A DNA stretch of 43,639 nucleotides from Eubacteriales bacterium (GCA_028692535.1 JAQUXD010000003.1:1-43639); one strand, 5' to 3'. Counted from the first letter of the stretch, positions 29,982 through 40,262 are shown. Notes: a model not told the origin generated them from the sequence alone. Made by a program: numbers and translations.

Positions 29982-31590
29982 TCCTTCCTTTTCTCATCCA
30001 GCGCACCAGCCGATCTCCTTTTGGCATCATGGAGATTTCTTCCATGGTTACGGCCTGCGTCTTTAGAATCATGAAGCAATAAACCGCTACACCCGCGGCG
30101 ATCGCAAGGAGCGTGGCAAGAGAATTCCCCAAAGATTCGGCCGTCAACCGATGAATGACCGCCACGATCCCACCCATGACGGATGCCGAAAGCAAAGGCT
30201 TGAAGAATGTCAGATTCCCGTCGATCCTGGTTTTGGTATATTTACGAACGGCCATAAGGTTCAAGGCCGCTGCCACCAGGTATGCGGCCACGGTACCCAG
30301 CGCCGCGCCCCGAACATTGATCGATGGGACCCCCGTAAGCAGATACGTGACAATGATTTTTACCAAAGCGCCCAAAAACAAATTTCGAACAGGGATCAAC
30401 TGCTTGCCCACGCCCTGAAGAACGCCGGTCAGCGTCTGAACCGTTGCCAAAAAAACGATGCCTACAGCCAGAATCGCCAGACAGGAAGCGGCATTGACAG
30501 CGCTCTCCTTTTGAAGCGGATACAAAAGCAGCATGATGGGTTCGGCCAGTACAGTCATACCCATGGCGCAGGGAATGCTCAGCAATAGGGCAAAGCGAAG
30601 ACCCAGGGCGATGTTCCGCTGCATGAATCCATGCTGCTCCCTCCGATATGCCGAAGCCACTACCGGAACCAAACTCATGGCTACGGCCTGCGTAAGTACC
30701 TGGGGGAAATTGATCAGAGGCGCTGCCATGCCGGTCAACTGGCCGTACAGACCCCTGGCCAGATCGGAATCATAGCCGATCTCCACCAATCTGGATTTGA
30801 CGATGGCTGTATCGATGGCATTGATGATCGGCATGATCGAAGCGCCGATCGTAATGGGAACAGCGATCACCAGAAGACCCAGCAGGATCGCGCCGGTACT
30901 CTCGATCGGCGTACGGTCCGCATGTTCAAGGTCGCCGGTGATCTCCTTTTTATTTAACAAATACAAAATCAGGATCCCGATAAACCCGAAAATCCCGCCG
31001 GCTGTCGCTCCGAAGGACGCGCCGGCTGCAGAATACTGCAATCCTTTTGGCAGAAGATAGACAGCCAGACCCAAACCAACCGCCACCCGAAAAAGCTGCT
31101 CGATCACTTGAGACGCAGCTGTAGGGGTCATGTTTTGCCGCCCTTGAAAGTATCCCCGGAACGACGCCATGAGCGGTACAAAAAAAAGGGCCGGAGCAAT
31201 GGCTTTCATTGCGTAGACGGCTTCCGGCTCTTTGATCATGGCCGTGATATGCTTTGCGCCGAAAAAAAGGATCGAGGAGGAAGCGAGACCGATGGTCAGC
31301 AGGAGCAGGAAAGACAGTTTAAAAACCCTGTGCGCCTCGTAGGGCTGATCGATCGCATTGCGCTCTGCCACCATTCTGGAAATGGCAGTCGGTATACCCG
31401 CCGTCGCAATGGTGAGAAACAGCACATAAATCGGATAGGCGGTCTGGTAATAGCCCATGCCGTCGTCACCGATGATGTTTGTCAACGGGATCCGAAATGC
31501 GGCGCCCAGCACCTTGATCGTAAGGCCCGCCAGCCCAAGGATCAGCGCTCCCTTTACAAAAGTCTTATTCTTTTGAGCGTCCGAGGCCAT
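29971..31590 (-). CDS. Polysaccharide biosynthesis/lipid flippase (SpoVB/YabM/MurJ-like, MOP superfamily)
   Basis: 539 aa; GALILGLAGLTIKVLGAAFRIPLTNIIGDDGMGYYQTAYPIY; conserved position between mfd and mazG. Confidence 0.9.
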   Translation of the reverse strand: MASDAQKNKTFVKGALILGLAGLTIKVLGAAFRIPLTNIIGDDGMGYYQTAYPIYVLFLTIATAGIPTAISRMVAERNAIDQPYEAHRVFKLSFLLLLTIGLASSSILFFGAKHITAMIKEPEAVYAMKAIAPALFFVPLMASFRGYFQGRQNMTPTAASQVIEQLFRVAVGLGLAVYLLPKGLQYSAAGASFGATAGGIFGFIGILILYLLNKKEITGDLEHADRTPIESTGAILLGLLVIAVPITIGASIMPIINAIDTAIVKSRLVEIGYDSDLARGLYGQLTGMAAPLINFPQVLTQAVAMSLVPVVASAYRREQHGFMQRNIALGLRFALLLSIPCAMGMTVLAEPIMLLLYPLQKESAVNAASCLAILAVGIVFLATVQTLTGVLQGVGKQLIPVRNLFLGALVKIIVTYLLTGVPSINVRGAALGTVAAYLVAAALNLMAVRKYTKTRIDGNLTFFKPLLSASVMGGIVAVIHRLTAESLGNSLATLLAIAAGVAVYCFMILKTQAVTMEEISMMPKGDRLVRWMRKGRSGD

Positions 31591-31658
31591 CCAAGGCTCC
31601 TTTGCGACAGATTCGATAACGGTGATGCGGCTCTGATGCGAGCCGGTACAACGGAACT

Positions 31659-31687
31659 ATTATATCCGTAAACCGTCTGCGTTGCAA
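31659..31687 (-). promoter_or_regulatory. Putative sigma-A promoter of the spoVB-like/mazG/hup unit
   Basis: Minus strand TTGCAA (31682-31687), 17 bp, TATAAT (31659-31664), in the mfd/spoVB-like intergenic region. Confidence 0.5.
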
Positions 31688-31703
31688 CGCGTCAGGCGAA
31701 GTA

Positions 31704-34700
31704 TCAATCATTTTCTTTTTCGGGCGCAGCCGCCATACGCTCCAGCAGGTCCAGCGTCTGGGCGATCACCGGCTCTTTTCTCCGCAGGATGGATAGCCTG
31801 GGTTCTACGCCGCCGAAGATGGTAAGACCGGGCCCGAACGCATCCAGAAGCGACGAGAGTATTTCAGGAGAAAGGACATTCTCTGCTTCAAACTGGAAAA
31901 CGAGGTTTTTATGCTGTAAGATGATGCGTCCGATGCCAAGAGCAGAAGCCATGGATCGGATCAGCGCCACATCCAACAGATTTTCCGCCTCCTTGGGCAG
32001 ATCTCCGAAACGATCCAGCAGTTCGTCCAGCATGTCGGATCGATCCTGAAGGTTTCGGATCAGGGCGATCCGCTTATACACCGAAAGCCTGGTCAGCTCA
32101 TCGGAAATATAAGTTTCCGGCAGATAGGCGGGAATAGACAATTCAATACTTGTATCGGCCTTGGGTCCGCTGTCCGGCACGGTTTTTCCCTGAAGCTCGT
32201 TCACGACTTCCTCCACCAGTTTGCAATACATCTCATAGCCGATGGACAACATATGCCCGGACTGCTCCGTGCCGAGGATATTTCCCGCGCCCCTCAGTTC
32301 CAAATCCCGCATAGCCACGTGGAAGCCTGCTCCGAACTCCGTAAACTCCCGGATGGCGCGAAGACGCTTTTCGGCGATTTCCGAAAGAACTTTATCCTTC
32401 CGATACACCAGATAAGCATAGGCCATACGATTGGAGCGGCCGACTCTGCCCCGAAGCTGATACAGCTGAGACAGTCCCAGACGGTCCGCGTCCATGATGA
32501 TGATGGTATTGGCATTGGGAATATCCAAACCGGATTCAATGATGGTGGTGGAGACCAGAACGTCGTACTCCCGATCCACAAATCCGATCATCACATCTTC
32601 AAGCTCACGTTCGCCCATCTGTCCGTGTCCTACAGCAATCCTCGCTTCGGGCACCCACTCGCCGAACTGTGCGGCGATCTTCCGGATTCCGCGTACCCGG
32701 TTGTACACCACATAGACCTGGCCGCCCCGGCCCATCTCCCGGCGAATGACATCCCGAAGCAGCAGATCGTCCTGTTCCATCACATAGGTTTGGACCGGAT
32801 AGCGATCTTCCGGCGGTTCCTCGATCACACTCATGTTTCTCACGCCGATCAGAGAAAGGTGGAGCGTTCTGGGAATCGGTGTTGCGGACAAGGTCAGCAC
32901 ATCCACACTTTCCTTTAGCTTTTTTATGACCTCCTTGTGCTGCACGCCGAATCGCTGTTCCTCGTCTACCACAAGAAGACCCAAGTCTTTGAAAACCACA
33001 TCGCCGGACAGGATCCGGTGCGTCCCGATTAAAAGATCGATCTCGCCGGTTTCCACCTGCTCGATGATCTTGTCCTGCTGTTTTTCGTTCCGAAAACGGG
33101 ACAGCATCTCCACACGAAACGGATAAGCCGAAAATCGCTGGGTCAGGGTATGGTAATGCTGATTGGCCAGCAAGGTGGTGGGCGCCAGGATCACGGCCTG
33201 TTTCCCGTGCTCCAGGCATTTGAAGATCGCCCGGGCCGCCACCTCCGTCTTGCCGTACCCCACATCTCCGCAGAGCAAGCGGTCCATGGCTTTGTCGCTT
33301 TGCATATCCTGTTTGATCTCCGCAGCGGCGTTGAGCTGATCGGCAGTCTCCTCAAACTCGAAAGCGTCTTCAAACTCCCGCTGCCAGGCAGAGTCCGCGC
33401 CGAAGGCATAGCCCGGAGCCTGTTCTCTTTTCGCCGCCAATTCCAGGAACTCCGCGGCCATTTCCGCAATGGCTTCCCGAGCTCGGGCTTTGACACGATG
33501 CCACTCCCCGCCGGACAGCCGATGGATGTGAGGTGTAAAACTGTCGCTGCCCACATATTTCTGGATGGAGCCCATCTGATCCACCGGAATATACAGCACA
33601 TCCTCGCCGGCGTAGCGAATTTTGAGATAATCCCGGATGCCTCCTTGGATCTCCAGCTTTTCGACACCCGTAAACTGTCCGATCCCGTGATTTTCGTGAA
33701 CGACATAGTCACCCTTTTGGATATCGGAAAAGGTCCTGATCTCCTGCCCTTTTTCCCGGTGTTGCCTGCGCCGCTGCTTCGTATGCGGAAAAATGTCCGC
33801 TTCGGAAATATACAGGATCTTCTCATCCGTGTATTCGAAGCCTCTGGACAAATCCCCCTGCCGGAGCGTTACACGGGCCAGCAAGCCGGATCGATCCAGG
33901 AATTCCTTCATGTTGGCCAGCCGCTCGGAGGATGAACAGACGACGGTCACATCGTAGCCCCGATCCACAAAGCGCGAGAGCTCTGTATCCAGCAATTCCA
34001 TATGACCGTTAAAGGAGGGCGCCTGACGCACCGATAGAGCGCGGATCTCATCCAGCCGCTCTACACCGGGAATCTGCTGTGTAAAGGGTGTGCAATAGTA
34101 GACATCGCACACAGCGCTCATGGCTGTCAAGGCGAGGTGGTCCTTGCTCTCCGGAAGAGAATGAAAGTCTTCGAGTGTGCCTTCTCCCCGTTCCAGGATT
34201 AACCTGCGGCTTTCTTCCGATTCCTTCTCGTAAAAGTCGAAAACTTCCCGAATCCGCACAGGATCATCGAACATCACAAATCCCGGGTCCGGAAGATATT
34301 CCCAAAGATGGTGGGGTTCCTGATAAAAATAGGAGATGTAATGTTCCAAATATTGGAGATTGACGCCTTCTTCGATACAATCGATCAGATGATCCCTTCG
34401 TTCCTTCAGCCGTCGGACCGCTTCCGGATCGCTCTGTCGGGGCAAGGCGTTCTGATAGGCTTGCCGTACGCGCTTGACAGCGGCCTCAAAAACTTGATCC
34501 TGACCGATGAGCAGTTGGGCAGGAAAGAGTTCAATGCGCTCCACATTCTGCAAAGACCGTTGCGTCTGGGCGTCGAACAGCCGAAGGGAATCTACATCCT
34601 CGTCGAACAATTCGATGCGAAAGGGATCCTCTCTCCCCGGCGGGAACACATCGACAATGTCACCCCGGGCCGCGAATTGTCCGGGAGATTCAACGATATC

Positions 34701-35123
34701 CGCCCGTTCGTAGCCCATGCGGGACAAGCGTCTGAGAAGCGCCTCCCGGTCGATGGTGGTCGAAAGAGAAAGATGGATCCTTTCGCTGCGGTAGACTTCT
34801 TTCGGCGGCAGTTTCTTCAGCGCGCCCAGGATGGGCGTCACGACAACACAAGGATCCCCGGCGCTCAATTTTTCCAGGATCCGGAGACGGGCGGCCAGTT
34901 CCGTAGGGCTTTTTGCTTCGTAGCGCAAAGCGCCCGGTTCCATGTCGGGCCATACGTACACCGGCACAGACGCAAAAAAGGACAGGTCTTGCGCCAATCG
35001 CTTCGCCCGGTTTTCTGACGGTGTAACGATCAGGCTCTGTCCTTGCTTCCCATCGGCCAAACGGGCTGCTGTCAGTGCGATTCTCGTATCGGAAATACCC
35101 GATAGATTGATGATTCTTCCCAT
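31704..35123 (-). CDS. mfd: Transcription-repair coupling factor
   Basis: About 1139 aa from MGRIINLSGISDTRIAL (the track ORF start at 35186 overlaps pth). RNAP-interaction and RecG-like helicase motifs LLCGDVGYGKTEVAARAIFK, LSATPIPRTLHLSLIGVRNMSVIEEPPEDRYPV. Confidence 0.98.
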   Translation of the reverse strand: MGRIINLSGISDTRIALTAARLADGKQGQSLIVTPSENRAKRLAQDLSFFASVPVYVWPDMEPGALRYEAKSPTELAARLRILEKLSAGDPCVVVTPILGALKKLPPKEVYRSERIHLSLSTTIDREALLRRLSRMGYERADIVESPGQFAARGDIVDVFPPGREDPFRIELFDEDVDSLRLFDAQTQRSLQNVERIELFPAQLLIGQDQVFEAAVKRVRQAYQNALPRQSDPEAVRRLKERRDHLIDCIEEGVNLQYLEHYISYFYQEPHHLWEYLPDPGFVMFDDPVRIREVFDFYEKESEESRRLILERGEGTLEDFHSLPESKDHLALTAMSAVCDVYYCTPFTQQIPGVERLDEIRALSVRQAPSFNGHMELLDTELSRFVDRGYDVTVVCSSSERLANMKEFLDRSGLLARVTLRQGDLSRGFEYTDEKILYISEADIFPHTKQRRRQHREKGQEIRTFSDIQKGDYVVHENHGIGQFTGVEKLEIQGGIRDYLKIRYAGEDVLYIPVDQMGSIQKYVGSDSFTPHIHRLSGGEWHRVKARAREAIAEMAAEFLELAAKREQAPGYAFGADSAWQREFEDAFEFEETADQLNAAAEIKQDMQSDKAMDRLLCGDVGYGKTEVAARAIFKCLEHGKQAVILAPTTLLANQHYHTLTQRFSAYPFRVEMLSRFRNEKQQDKIIEQVETGEIDLLIGTHRILSGDVVFKDLGLLVVDEEQRFGVQHKEVIKKLKESVDVLTLSATPIPRTLHLSLIGVRNMSVIEEPPEDRYPVQTYVMEQDDLLLRDVIRREMGRGGQVYVVYNRVRGIRKIAAQFGEWVPEARIAVGHGQMGERELEDVMIGFVDREYDVLVSTTIIESGLDIPNANTIIIMDADRLGLSQLYQLRGRVGRSNRMAYAYLVYRKDKVLSEIAEKRLRAIREFTEFGAGFHVAMRDLELRGAGNILGTEQSGHMLSIGYEMYCKLVEEVVNELQGKTVPDSGPKADTSIELSIPAYLPETYISDELTRLSVYKRIALIRNLQDRSDMLDELLDRFGDLPKEAENLLDVALIRSMASALGIGRIILQHKNLVFQFEAENVLSPEILSSLLDAFGPGLTIFGGVEPRLSILRRKEPVIAQTLDLLERMAAAPEKEND

Positions 35124-35125
35124 AG

Positions 35126-35731
35126 TTACGCTTCCGGTGATTCCTTTTCCCGATTTTCTCTGGCTTCCGGAGCACTGCCGCTCCACTGGCGCATCGCCTC
35201 GTCGATCCCTTGCCGAATAAACACCTCTCCGGCCCGTGCGGCCCGGGATACGGCCTGAGCAAGCAAAGGCTTTTCCTGCTGCGTATAATTCATCAGCACA
35301 TATTTTTCCAAAGGGATACAGCCGCTGTTTCCGATGCCGATACGGATGCGGGGAAAATCATCCCTGCCCAACTGAAAAATCACCGACCGCATTCCGTTAT
35401 GGGTGCCGGCGCTGCCGCTTCTGCGAATGCGAATCTCGCCCACAGGCAGGTCGATATCATCATAGATCACGAGAAGATCCTCCGGTTCCGCCTTGTAATA
35501 CTCCATCAGGGGCCGGATCGATTCACCGCTCAGGTTCATGTAGGTCTGAGGTTTGACCAGGATCACTTTCTCTCCGTCCAGAAATCCTTCGCCCAGAAGC
35601 GCTTTGTGTTTGATTTTTTTGATGGGGATCCCCAGATGCTCCGAAAGAAGATCCAGTGTCAGAAATCCCATGTTATGACGGGTTTGTTCGTATTCCCGTC
35701 CCGGGTTCCCCAATCCGCAGATGATAACCAT
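35126..35731 (-). CDS. pth: Peptidyl-tRNA hydrolase
   Basis: MVIICGLGNPGREYEQTRHNMGFLTLDLL ... GSAGTHNGMRSVIFQLG; start trimmed to MVIICGLGNPG. Confidence 0.96.
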   Translation of the reverse strand: MVIICGLGNPGREYEQTRHNMGFLTLDLLSEHLGIPIKKIKHKALLGEGFLDGEKVILVKPQTYMNLSGESIRPLMEYYKAEPEDLLVIYDDIDLPVGEIRIRRSGSAGTHNGMRSVIFQLGRDDFPRIRIGIGNSGCIPLEKYVLMNYTQQEKPLLAQAVSRAARAGEVFIRQGIDEAMRQWSGSAPEARENREKESPEA

Positions 35732-35779
35732 TTTGCCTTCCGTTAAATCCGGCGGCTCCAAAGAGCCGCCGCAAGCTGT

Positions 35780-36733
35780 TTATTCATCGAACAGTCGACT
35801 GATCGAGTCGTTGGTGAATATTCGTATCATCGCTTCGGCAAAGAGCGGCGCTACCGATAGTACCTTGATCTTGCTGAGCATCTTTTCCGGAGGAATGGGA
35901 ATGGTGTTCAGCAGGATCATCTCCTTGATGACGGATGCTTCGATCCGTTCCAGCGCAGGTCCGGATAGAATGGGATGTGTCGCTGCCGCATAGACATCCT
36001 TTGCGCCCATGGCGACCATGGCGTTGGCCGCGTTGCAGATCGTTCCGGCAGTATCGATCATATCATCCACAAGAATACAGTTCTTGCCTTCGATATCTCC
36101 GATGATGTTCATGATCTCCGACACGTTGGCTTTAGGTCTGCGCTTGTCGATGATCGCGATGGGTACATCAAACGGGTGCGCCATGCTGCGGGCCCTGGAA
36201 ACACTCCCGTGATCCGGGGACACGATCACCAGATCATCCAAGTCTTTCTCTCTGAAATACTTGACCAGGATCGGCATTCCTTTCAGGTGGTCCACCGGGA
36301 TGTTGAAGTATCCCTGGATTTGCGAAGCGTGGAGGTCCATGGTGACCACACGATCTGCGCCGGCCGTGCTGATGATATCCGCTACCAGCTTGGCCGTGAT
36401 CGGATCTCTCGCTTTTGCTTTACGATCCTGCCTGGCATAACCGTAATAGGGAACCACCGCGTTGATCCGTCCTGCGGAAGCACGCTTCACCGCATCGATC
36501 ATGATACAGAGTTCCATGAGATTGTCGTTGACCGGGTCGCAGGTCGGCTGAATGATGTAAGTATCCAGGCCCCGAACCGTTTCCCAGAGACTAACGGAGA
36601 CTTCTCCATCGCTGAATTTGCTTACTGTCGCCTTTCCCAGGGTCCTTCCCATGATTCCTGCTATTTCTTCTGCCAGCTCGGGATGTGCGTTCCCTGCGAA
36701 AATCTTGTAGTCGGCAAATACTCCGCTTTTCAT
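35780..36733 (-). CDS. prs: Ribose-phosphate pyrophosphokinase
   Basis: MKSGVFADYKIFAGNAHPELAEEIAG... GDIEGKNCILVDDMIDTAGTICNAA; start could extend to 36763. Confidence 0.97.
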   Translation of the reverse strand: MKSGVFADYKIFAGNAHPELAEEIAGIMGRTLGKATVSKFSDGEVSVSLWETVRGLDTYIIQPTCDPVNDNLMELCIMIDAVKRASAGRINAVVPYYGYARQDRKAKARDPITAKLVADIISTAGADRVVTMDLHASQIQGYFNIPVDHLKGMPILVKYFREKDLDDLVIVSPDHGSVSRARSMAHPFDVPIAIIDKRRPKANVSEIMNIIGDIEGKNCILVDDMIDTAGTICNAANAMVAMGAKDVYAAATHPILSGPALERIEASVIKEMILLNTIPIPPEKMLSKIKVLSVAPLFAEAMIRIFTNDSISRLFDE

Positions 36734-36780
36734 TTTTCTCTTTTTCCTCCGTTTTTCATTCACTCAGTTTTCTGTGACGG

Positions 36781-37512
36781 CTATTTTTTTTTCTTGTCCA
36801 GCAGGCCGCGCTTCTCGACCCAGCCGGGCACGTTTTCCTGACGGGCGCGTGCTACTGCCAGCGCGCCGGCGGGCACGTCTTTTGTCAGCGTGCTTCCGGC
36901 TGCCACATAAGCCTTTTCTCCCACGTTGATCGGAGAAATCAAGTTGGTGTTGCATCCGATAAAGGCCCGATCCGCCACAGCGGAACGGTGTTTGGTACTG
37001 CCGTCGTAATTCACGAAAACAACCCCGCAGCCCAAATTGATATTCTGTCCGAGATCCGCATCGCCCACATAGGTAAGGTGCGGCACTTTGGTTCCGTCGC
37101 CGATGACGGAGTTCTTGATTTCCACAAAGTCGCCGATCTTGACATTGTCACCGATTCTGCTGTCGGGGCGCAGATAAGCAAAGGGTCCGATCTTGCATTC
37201 GTTTCCGATCTCGCTTTCCACGATTTGAGAAGCCTGGATTTCCACGCCGTTTCCGATGACGCTGTCCACGATTCTGGTATTGGCGCCGATGATGCAATCG
37301 TTTCCGACAACCGTTTTTCCAGATAAAAGAACACCCGGATAAACGATGGTCCCCCCGCCGATGGTGACAGTATCGTCTATGTAGGTGTTTTCAGGATCGA
37401 TGAACTCCACGCCGTTTTGCACGTGCTCAAACACAATGACCAGTCTGCGTTCCCGCTTATTCTCGCATTCCGCCTTGAAGTCTTCCATGGTAATGTTTTC
37501 TCGTTTTTTCAT
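36781..37512 (-). CDS. GlmU-like left-handed beta-helix acetyltransferase lacking the N-terminal uridylyltransferase domain
   Basis: 243 aa; hexapeptide repeats and GlmU C-terminal signatures ([129 protein letters not shown]). No GT-A domain; lies at the canonical glmU position between spoVG and prs. Confidence 0.9.
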   Translation of the reverse strand: MKKRENITMEDFKAECENKRERRLVIVFEHVQNGVEFIDPENTYIDDTVTIGGGTIVYPGVLLSGKTVVGNDCIIGANTRIVDSVIGNGVEIQASQIVESEIGNECKIGPFAYLRPDSRIGDNVKIGDFVEIKNSVIGDGTKVPHLTYVGDADLGQNINLGCGVVFVNYDGSTKHRSAVADRAFIGCNTNLISPINVGEKAYVAAGSTLTKDVPAGALAVARARQENVPGWVEKRGLLDKKKK

Positions 37513-37544
37513 TACGTGCCTCCGTTTCTGAAACAGACACTAAG

Positions 37545-37553
37545 AGTATAGCA
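37545..37553 (-). promoter_or_regulatory. Putative extended -10 promoter of the glmU-like/prs unit
   Basis: Minus strand TGCTATACT (TGnTATACT), about 32 bp upstream of the start codon. Confidence 0.4.
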
Positions 37554-37628
37554 TCCTTTGTCTACCAACGCAAAGAAAAACGACATCCCAATGTATCGCT
37601 GAGCTGCCGTTCGTCTTTGTGCTCTGAA

Positions 37629-37911
37629 TTATTCCGAAGTTATTTCCGACGGGGGGGCCGCTTCGATCACTCTGTACTTCTCGAAGATCGCATCGGAAAT
37701 TTTCTTCCGCGTTTCTGCCAGCAGCGGATGCGCTACATCCTTGAATGTATCCCCCACTCTCTTGCTGGGCATCGCAACGAAGTACCCTTTTTCTCCCTCG
37801 ACGATTTTGATGTCATGCACTACGAATTCATCGTCGAAGGTGACGGAGGCAACAGCTTTCATCCTGCCGCCGTTGTCCATCGTGCGTATTCTTACATCGG
37901 TAATATCCATA
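37629..37911 (-). CDS. spoVG: Septation/global regulator SpoVG
   Basis: MDITDVRIRTMDNGGRMKAVASVTFDDEFVVHDIKIVEGEKGYFVAMPSKRVGDTFKDVAHPL; start trimmed from the track ORF. Confidence 0.97.
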
Positions 37912-37971
37912 CACACACCACCTCTCTGCAAGTCCAAAGCTTTACCGCTATGGGCGGTTACGGGTACTTTC

Positions 37972-37999
37972 ATTATATATCGATTTATAGAATATTCAA
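37972..37999 (-). promoter_or_regulatory. Putative sigma-A promoter of spoVG
   Basis: Minus strand TTGAAT (37994-37999), 16 bp, TATAAT (37972-37977). Confidence 0.55.
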
Positions 38000-38040
38000 G
38001 GTAAATATTTACATTTTTAGAAATCTTTCGGATTTACCGC

Positions 38041-38880
38041 TCAAACCGGTGTTTTCTCCCGAAACCAATCCTTTTCGATCTTCGGGTTCAGCCGAACGCC
38101 CGCCACTCCGTCGTTCTTTTCGTCCAAATCCAGCAGCAACAAGGGAAAGTAGTCGCCGATTTTCTTGCGGTGGTCCGATTCGGCAACAATCATCACGCCG
38201 ATGCCCACGGCATGGGCGTCGAATTCGCGCAGCATGTCCTGAATGCCTTTAATACTGCCGCCGCCACGCATAAAATCATCGATGATCAGCGCCTTTGCCC
38301 CCGGTTGGATGGCTCTCTTTGCCAAAGACATCTTCTGGATCCGATCGGCGGATCCGGAAAAATAGTTGATGCTCACCGTGGATCCCTCGGAAATCTTGCT
38401 TTCCCGGCGGAGCACGATCAGCGGAAGGCGCAACAGCTCCGCCGTAAAAGCGGCAATTGCAATGCCCTTTGTTTCCACCGTAACCACACAGGTTGCCTCC
38501 GATTCCGCGAAATGCCGCGCAAAAATCTCAGCGACGCCCCGGGCAATGTGGGGGTCGAACATGATGTCCGATGTATACAGGAAGCCGCTTCCCAGCACCC
38601 GGTCCGTTTCCAGGAACCGCCGCCGGATCTCCCGCAGCGTTTCCAGTGCTTTTTCTCCGGAAATGTGGGGCACATAGCGGACTCCGCCCCGGGCGCCTGT
38701 CGTTGTGGCCACCCTCCCGTAGCCGCCTTCGTCCACGGACTCCCGAATCGTCTTCATGTCTTGGCTGACACTGGATTTTGCACAGTCAAACAATGCGGCA
38801 AAATAGCCCAGAGAAAAATCTTTGTTGGGGTTTTTCGTCAGTATTTGAAGGATTCTGCAGATCCGCTCCGTTCGTTTCAT
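38041..38880 (-). CDS. purR: Pur operon repressor PurR (Firmicutes type)
   Basis: 279 aa; MKRTERICRILQILTKNPNKDFSLGYFAALFDCAKSSVSQD (wHTH) and PRT motif ALIIDDFMRGGGSIKGI. Confidence 0.97.
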   Translation of the reverse strand: MKRTERICRILQILTKNPNKDFSLGYFAALFDCAKSSVSQDMKTIRESVDEGGYGRVATTTGARGGVRYVPHISGEKALETLREIRRRFLETDRVLGSGFLYTSDIMFDPHIARGVAEIFARHFAESEATCVVTVETKGIAIAAFTAELLRLPLIVLRRESKISEGSTVSINYFSGSADRIQKMSLAKRAIQPGAKALIIDDFMRGGGSIKGIQDMLREFDAHAVGIGVMIVAESDHRKKIGDYFPLLLLDLDEKNDGVAGVRLNPKIEKDWFREKTPV

Positions 38881-40262
38881 TTTTGATCCGATCCCAATAT
38901 GATCTCTCCGACTCTGTATATGTCGCCTGCTCCCATGGTCATCACCATGTCGCCGTCCTCTGCTCTTTGAGATACAAAAGCAGCCATCTCCTGAAAGTCC
39001 GGAATGAAGAACACATCCTTTTCCGGGTGCATTTCTTTGATCTTGTCCGCCAAAGATTCCGCGCTGATCTGGTAGATATTCTTCTCCCGCGCTGCGTAGA
39101 TCTCTGCCAGAACCACCGCATCGGCAGCGCTGAGCGCTTCGGCAAACTCATTGAAAAGCGCTCTTGTCCGCGTATAGGTATGAGGCTGAAACAGGCACCA
39201 CAACCGCCGGTGGGGCACGTTTTGCGCTGCGGCCAGCGTGGCCCGTATCTCCGTGGGATGATGGGCATAGTCGTCCACGACGGTCACGCCGCCGGAGGTG
39301 ATGCCTTGAACGTCGAACCGGCGCCGCGTTCCCGTAAAAGTTTGAAGCGTTTCTTTCATATGCACCGGGGACACGCCCAGTTCGCAGCAGGTCGCAATGG
39401 CGGCAAGACTGTTGGCAACATTGTGCTCTCCGGGTACCGCCAGTTGGAGTGTATCCTGAAAAATGCCGTTCTGATACAGATCATAGGCCGGACAGCCTTT
39501 GCTGTCGAATCGGATATTTTTCGCGCAGAAGTCACTGGTCTCGTTAAAGCCGAAGCGGACCACCTTGCAGGGAAGGTCATGAACGGCCGCTTTGACAAAC
39601 GGATTGGCGTCGAAAGCCACGACGGTCCCTTCCTGCGGCACCAGCTCGGCGAAGGCCGTGAAAGAATCGGCGATGTGCTCAATGTCGCGAAAGTAGTCCA
39701 GGTGGTCCGAGTCGATGTTCAATATGACCTCGATCCGGGGCTTCAGGCTCAAGAAGCTGTCCATGTATTCACAGGCTTCCGTCACGAAGTACGCGCTGTT
39801 GCCCACTTTCACATTGCCCTTCAACTCGCTCAGGATGCCGCCCACAAGGATCGTGGGAGACAAGCCGGCGTTTTCGAGGATCAGGGAGATCATCGACGTG
39901 GTGGTCGTCTTTCCGTGGGTCCCGGATACGGCCACCGAAAGCGCATAGTCGGCCATGACGGCGCCCAGGGCTTCCGCCCGGCTCATCACGGCAATCCCTC
40001 TTTCTTTTGCGGCAGTCCATTCCGGATTTTCAGCGGATACCGCTGCGGAGTAAATCAGCAGATCCGTATCCTTCAGATTGGAAGCGTCATGACGGATATA
40101 CACCTGCGCGCCCAGAGATTCCAAATGCTTCGTCACGTCGCTTTCCTTGATGTCCGAGCCGGACACGGCGTAGCCCCGGCTCAATAGGATCTCGGCGATG
40201 GCCGACAGGCCGATGCCGCCGATGCCGACGCAATGGATGTGTTTGTATGAATTCAGGTTCAT
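38877..40262 (-). CDS. murC: UDP-N-acetylmuramate--L-alanine ligase
   Basis: 461 aa; IHCVGIGGIGLSAIAEILLSRGYAVSGSD, VSGTHGKTTTTSMI, DDYAHHPTEIRATL. Confidence 0.98.
   Translation of the reverse strand: MNLNSYKHIHCVGIGGIGLSAIAEILLSRGYAVSGSDIKESDVTKHLESLGAQVYIRHDASNLKDTDLLIYSAAVSAENPEWTAAKERGIAVMSRAEALGAVMADYALSVAVSGTHGKTTTTSMISLILENAGLSPTILVGGILSELKGNVKVGNSAYFVTEACEYMDSFLSLKPRIEVILNIDSDHLDYFRDIEHIADSFTAFAELVPQEGTVVAFDANPFVKAAVHDLPCKVVRFGFNETSDFCAKNIRFDSKGCPAYDLYQNGIFQDTLQLAVPGEHNVANSLAAIATCCELGVSPVHMKETLQTFTGTRRRFDVQGITSGGVTVVDDYAHHPTEIRATLAAAQNVPHRRLWCLFQPHTYTRTRALFNEFAEALSAADAVVLAEIYAAREKNIYQISAESLADKIKEMHPEKDVFFIPDFQEMAAFVSQRAEDGDMVMTMGAGDIYRVGEIILGSDQK

Noticed and set aside
38778-40187. 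469-aa plus-strand ORF opposite murC
   Set aside because: Codon-bias shadow ORF fully antisense to a confident essential gene.
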